This document shows, piece by piece, positions 60,855-64,000 of a stretch of 64,000 nt of DNA. Origin of the DNA: Ectorhizobium quercum (lineage in GTDB: Bacteria; Pseudomonadota; Alphaproteobacteria; Rhizobiales; Rhizobiaceae); NCBI RefSeq assembly GCF_026552795.1, contig NZ_JANFPI010000001.1, positions 620,001 to 684,000 on the forward strand, in the 5' to 3' direction. The position numbers and the translations under genes are program-made. The notes below the pieces were generated by a model. That model saw nothing but the letters and a program-made list of their open reading frames with translations. It did not search any database and had not been told where the DNA came from. Positions within the stretch are counted from its first letter, which is position 1. Each line of letters opens with the position of its first letter.

Positions 60855-61244
60855 ATGGAAGGTGGAGAAACGAAACCGGCAGATGTCGAGGAAGCGCTTG
60901 CGGAAGTGCTGATGCGGATCGTTTCCGAACTGCATGACGTCGCCTATCTGATCGAGCGGGTCGAGCCGCAGCTTCTGGCCGTTTCGGGCGGCGAGCAGCT
61001 CCTGTCCTCGCCCGACAGCCTGAAGGTCCTGCAAGGCATCGACCTTGCGGTGCAGAAGACCCGCGGCCTTGCCGAATTCATCGACACGATCACCGCCTCG
61101 ATACCGGAAGACTGGCAGATCGACCTGAGCATCGCGCTCAGCCTGGTCAAGCTCGCCGACATGCAGAAGGCGCTTGCCAGTGGCCTGCGTCACGGCCATT
61201 CGCAGCCGATCAACAAGGCGGCGGGAGACTTCGACTTCTTCTGA
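60855..61244 (+). CDS. cheT: Chemotaxis protein CheT
   Basis: The ATG at 60855, behind GGAGTGGTT, gives 129 residues. The protein is helical and acidic, with MRIVSELHDVAYLIERVEPQ, LKVLQGIDLAVQKTRGLAEF and DLSIALSLVKLADMQKAL. cheT occupies this position in the Sinorhizobium che operon; its product is thought to be distantly CheZ-like and to bind other Che proteins. The assignment rests mainly on position, length and helical pattern. A five-codon longer GTG start is possible. Confidence 0.8.
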   Translation: MEGGETKPADVEEALAEVLMRIVSELHDVAYLIERVEPQLLAVSGGEQLLSSPDSLKVLQGIDLAVQKTRGLAEFIDTITASIPEDWQIDLSIALSLVKLADMQKALASGLRHGHSQPINKAAGDFDFF

Positions 61245-61362
61245 CGCTCCGGGCTTTCCGGCCCGCAAAAACGCTGCAACGAAACGCTCGCACAAGTTTC
61301 GTTCTCTACCGTGGGACAAGGACAAAGGATGTCCACGGCTTGACTGGCGGCGTGAGAACAGA

Positions 61363-63051
61363 ATGAATCTGTCGAATCAATTAGTTAAAATATATCAAAA
61401 CCTGTTGGATCTCGGGCAGAAACGGCTCGCCATCCTGGGCGGTGCCGTTGCGGTCTCGCTCGGCCTCGTCGCTGCCGCGGCGTTGTACGTGAACCAGCCG
61501 GCCTACGAAACCCTTTATGTCGGCCTGGAAACGGCGGACCTCAACAAGGTCAGCGTCGCGCTTGCCGAATCCGGCGTCAACTTTCAGGTCGGCACCGACG
61601 GTTCGAGCGTCAAGGTGCCGGTCGGCGAGATGAGCAGGGCCCGTCTCCTGCTTGCCGAACGCGGCCTGCCGGACAGCGCCAATGCCGGCTACGAACTCTT
61701 CGACAAGGTCGGTTCGCTCGGCCTGACCTCCTTCATGCAGGAAGTGACGCGCGTGCGCGCCCTGGAAGGCGAAATCGGCCGCACGATCCAGCAGATCAGC
61801 GGCATCGCCGCCGCCCGCGTTCACATCGTCATGCCGGATGCCGGCAATTTTCGTCGTGGCGAGCAGAAGCCGACCGCCTCAGTGATGATCCGCGCCTCGA
61901 CGAGCGTCGGGCGCAAGGCGGCTCCCTCGATCCGCCATATGGTCGCTTCCGCCGTTCCCGGCCTCGATGTCGCGGATGTCACCATCCTCGATTCCGCCGG
62001 CCAGCTTCTGGCCTCCGGCGACGAGAACGACAACGGATCGATGGCCCGCTCGCTCGGGGTCGTCCAGTCCGTCCAGCAGGAAATCGAATCCAACATCGAC
62101 AAGGCGCTCGCGCCCTTCCTCGGCATGGACAATTTCCGCTCCAGCGTGACGGCTTCGCTCAACACCGATAGCCAGCAGATCCAGGAAACGGTCTTCGACC
62201 CCGAATCGCGGGTCGAGCGTTCGGTCCGCACGACGCGGGAATCGCAGAATTCTGAGCAGCGGCAGCAGGACAGCGCGGCGACCGTGGAGCAGAACATTCC
62301 CCAGGCGGCGCCCCAGGGCGGCGCGGGCGGCCCGGCCTCTACGGACCAGTCCGACAAGAGGGAAGAGCAGACGAATTACGAGATCAACAGCCGCGTGGTC
62401 GCGACGACGCGCAATAGCTACAAGATCGAGAACGTGTCGGTGGCGGTCGTCGTCAATCGCGGGCGTATCGCCAAGATGGTCGGCGAACCGGTCGATCAGG
62501 CCAAGATCGACGCCTATCTTGCGGAAATGCAGAAGATCGTGACCTCCGCCGCCGGCCTCAACAGCGAGCGCGGCGACACGGTGACGGTCACGGCGATGGA
62601 GTTCCTCGAGAACCAGCTGCTCGAAGACGCCGCGTCCGGTCCGGGGATCATGGATAGCCTGAGCCGCAATATCGGCAGCATCATCAATGCACTCGCCTTC
62701 ATCGCCGTCGCCTTCCTGGTGGTCTGGATGGGCATTCGTCCGCTGGTCCGCGAGATCTCCGGCAAGGGCAGCGCCGCTTCGGCCGGCGGCCTCGGCGAAG
62801 CCGGCGGCGGACTGGAACTGCCCGATTTCGCCCCCGAAATCGGCGGCGGCAATCCCGCCCTCATGGAAGGCTTCGGCGCGGATTTCGGCTTCGACAGCAC
62901 CGACGACATTCTCTCGGCAGGCGACGAGGACGGTGGCTTCAACCGCCGCGTCAAGGAAGGTCCGGAACGTCGCCTCGCCCGCATGGTCGAGATCAGCGAA
63001 GAACGCGCGGCCAAGATCCTCCGCAAATGGGCGGCCGAGAAGGCGGCGTGA
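61363..63051 (+). CDS. fliF: Flagellar MS-ring protein FliF
   Basis: FliF forms the membrane MS ring on which the flagellar basal body and motor switch assemble. The 562-residue protein has an N-terminal helix (LAILGGAVAVSLGLVAAAAL) and the YscJ/FliF domain (YETLYVGLETADLNKVSVAL, GYELFDKVGSLGLTSFMQEV, RVHIVMPDAGNFRR). A second helix follows near residue 440 (IINALAFIAVAFLVVWMGIR), then a cytosolic tail ending in the switch-binding region (ISEERAAKILRKWAAEKAA). It follows cheT on the same strand after 118 bases and starts the flagellar gene cluster. Confidence 0.95.
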   Translation: MNLSNQLVKIYQNLLDLGQKRLAILGGAVAVSLGLVAAAALYVNQPAYETLYVGLETADLNKVSVALAESGVNFQVGTDGSSVKVPVGEMSRARLLLAERGLPDSANAGYELFDKVGSLGLTSFMQEVTRVRALEGEIGRTIQQISGIAAARVHIVMPDAGNFRRGEQKPTASVMIRASTSVGRKAAPSIRHMVASAVPGLDVADVTILDSAGQLLASGDENDNGSMARSLGVVQSVQQEIESNIDKALAPFLGMDNFRSSVTASLNTDSQQIQETVFDPESRVERSVRTTRESQNSEQRQQDSAATVEQNIPQAAPQGGAGGPASTDQSDKREEQTNYEINSRVVATTRNSYKIENVSVAVVVNRGRIAKMVGEPVDQAKIDAYLAEMQKIVTSAAGLNSERGDTVTVTAMEFLENQLLEDAASGPGIMDSLSRNIGSIINALAFIAVAFLVVWMGIRPLVREISGKGSAASAGGLGEAGGGLELPDFAPEIGGGNPALMEGFGADFGFDSTDDILSAGDEDGGFNRRVKEGPERRLARMVEISEERAAKILRKWAAEKAA

Positions 63052-63272
63052 GAAAAGCCGGCGGGAATTGATTACGGTCAAATCGATGTTCGCCGGCGGA
63101 TGCGATGAACGTGCAGGCAAAGATGGCCGTTGAAGTTCGCGGGCACTGACGGTAGCGTGAATTCCGTAACGCGCGAATAAATGGTTTTCTGTCATGGCCG
63201 CATGGCAAAGGCCGGAATACCGACGGTGTTGCCGCTATTGGCAGTAGCATTTTGCCGGTGCAGCCTTTTACA

Positions 63273-64000
63273 ATGCAGATGATTCGCGGGGGTTCTTTTT
63301 TGAGGCAGGTCGGGGCATTTCGTCGGGGAGAGGATGGCGACAAGGCGGCGGAAGCCGGGTTTATGGCAGGCGAGTTGCTCGCCCGCGGGGTATGCGGAAT
63401 GGAAGCTGAGGACTTTGCTGGCGCAGCGGAACGTAAGGCACCGCACGGGGATCGCGGTGGTGAGGCGCCGCGAACCCTGCCACGCGAGCAGCTCATCGGC
63501 AGGCTCACGCAACTGGCCGGCGTCGGCAATATCGAAGAAGCCATGCGCTGCCTGTCCGAATATGTCGGCGCGAGCCGTTTCATGCTCGCCCGCTACGACC
63601 TTCTTCAGGAGCAGGGCCTCAATTTCATCGTGACGTCGAACTGGCCGTTCGACCTCGTTCGCAAAATCAGCGGCGTGCTGGCCGACCGCTATTCCCGTTC
63701 GACCGAACTGGAAAAATGCATCGCCCTCCTGCAACCGTCCTTCGAGGACCTTCCGCCGGAATGCCGCGTGCCACCGGGCATGTCGCAGCGATATTGCTCG
63801 CTGCTTTTCTGCGTCGGGCGCGTGCGCTTCGCCCTGCTGCTGCTTTTCCCCGATCACATGATCCTTTCGCAGGAGCGCCTGCGCGAAGCCGCCCTGCTCG
63901 CCGCCTATGGCGCGAGCTTCGTCGAGGGGCGCAGCCAGAGGAACGACCGCGATTTCGAGCTGACCGAGCGTGAGGTGGAATGCCTCTTCTGGATTGCGGA
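63273..64000 (+). CDS. visN: LuxR-type motility regulator VisN, 5' part
   Basis: The frame is open to the window end (242 codons visible). It shows a GAF-like/autoinducer-type sensory region (EQLIGRLTQLAGVGNIEEAM, SNWPFDLVRKISGVLADRY) and the start of a LuxR helix-turn-helix domain (DFELTEREVECLFWIA). VisN and VisR form the top regulator of flagellar and chemotaxis genes in rhizobia, and visN follows fliF in Sinorhizobium. The start is uncertain: ATGs at 63273, 63279 and 63363 are in frame and none has a strong ribosome site. Confidence 0.82.
   Translation, partial: MQMIRGGSFLRQVGAFRRGEDGDKAAEAGFMAGELLARGVCGMEAEDFAGAAERKAPHGDRGGEAPRTLPREQLIGRLTQLAGVGNIEEAMRCLSEYVGASRFMLARYDLLQEQGLNFIVTSNWPFDLVRKISGVLADRYSRSTELEKCIALLQPSFEDLPPECRVPPGMSQRYCSLLFCVGRVRFALLLLFPDHMILSQERLREAALLAAYGASFVEGRSQRNDRDFELTEREVECLFWIA

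Overview
The window is alphaproteobacterial chromosome, most likely from the family Rhizobiaceae (Sinorhizobium/Agrobacterium/Shinella type). Three things point there: GC-rich DNA with typical rhizobial gene neighbourhoods, the core order murA - DUF2948 - hisD - UPF0262 - phosphatase - infA - maf - yacG - tRNA-Phe, and a chemotaxis operon icpA-cheS-cheY1-cheA-cheW-cheR-cheB-cheY2-cheD-cheT that runs into fliF and visN. That last order is the one known from Sinorhizobium and Agrobacterium.

Region by region. (1) 1-6.7 kb is conserved housekeeping DNA: a partial DUF882 gene, tRNA-Thr, peptidoglycan precursor synthesis, histidine synthesis, translation initiation, the Maf pyrophosphatase, YacG and tRNA-Phe. 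(2) 6.7-29.1 kb looks like a genomic island or its relic. A diverged copy of the 3' half of tRNA-Phe, in the same orientation, lies at 29038-29086. The similarity starts in the anticodon loop and runs past the encoded CCA, as left by tyrosine-recombinase integration into a tRNA gene, but no integrase is visible between the repeats. Inside are an AT-rich two-gene module (soluble protein plus four-helix membrane protein), a long series of unrecognised exported or membrane proteins with a pair of cytosolic paralogues, a VWA protein with an ECF-type sigma factor and its probable anti-sigma partner, a small detoxification/redox operon with a divergent AraC regulator, and a diguanylate cyclase. (3) 29.2-33.3 kb carries a TOBE-domain protein, free-methionine-sulfoxide reductase, TrmO and a FecCD-type ABC importer. 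(4) 33.5-40.6 kb is a sugar or polyol uptake and oxidation operon with a divergent LacI-type regulator and repeated operator-like sites. (5) 40.6-47.0 kb is a polyamine-like uptake and oxidation cluster led by an XRE-cupin regulator. (6) 47.1-52.2 kb is a tetR - adaptor - RND efflux operon preceded by a perfect 19-bp-arm palindrome and followed by a bidirectional terminator. A tiny membrane-protein ORF converges on that terminator. (7) 52.5-64 kb is the chemotaxis operon, fliF and the 5' part of visN.

Best candidates for something new: the AT-rich pair at 6774-8218, a defence-like layout at a tRNA integration site; the block of uncharacterised envelope proteins at 8.6-19.2 kb, including a 50-residue exported Gly-rich peptide; and a chemotaxis receptor whose protoglobin domain seems to lack the heme-ligating histidine. 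These assignments come from reading the sequence and recalling family features; no database search was run.
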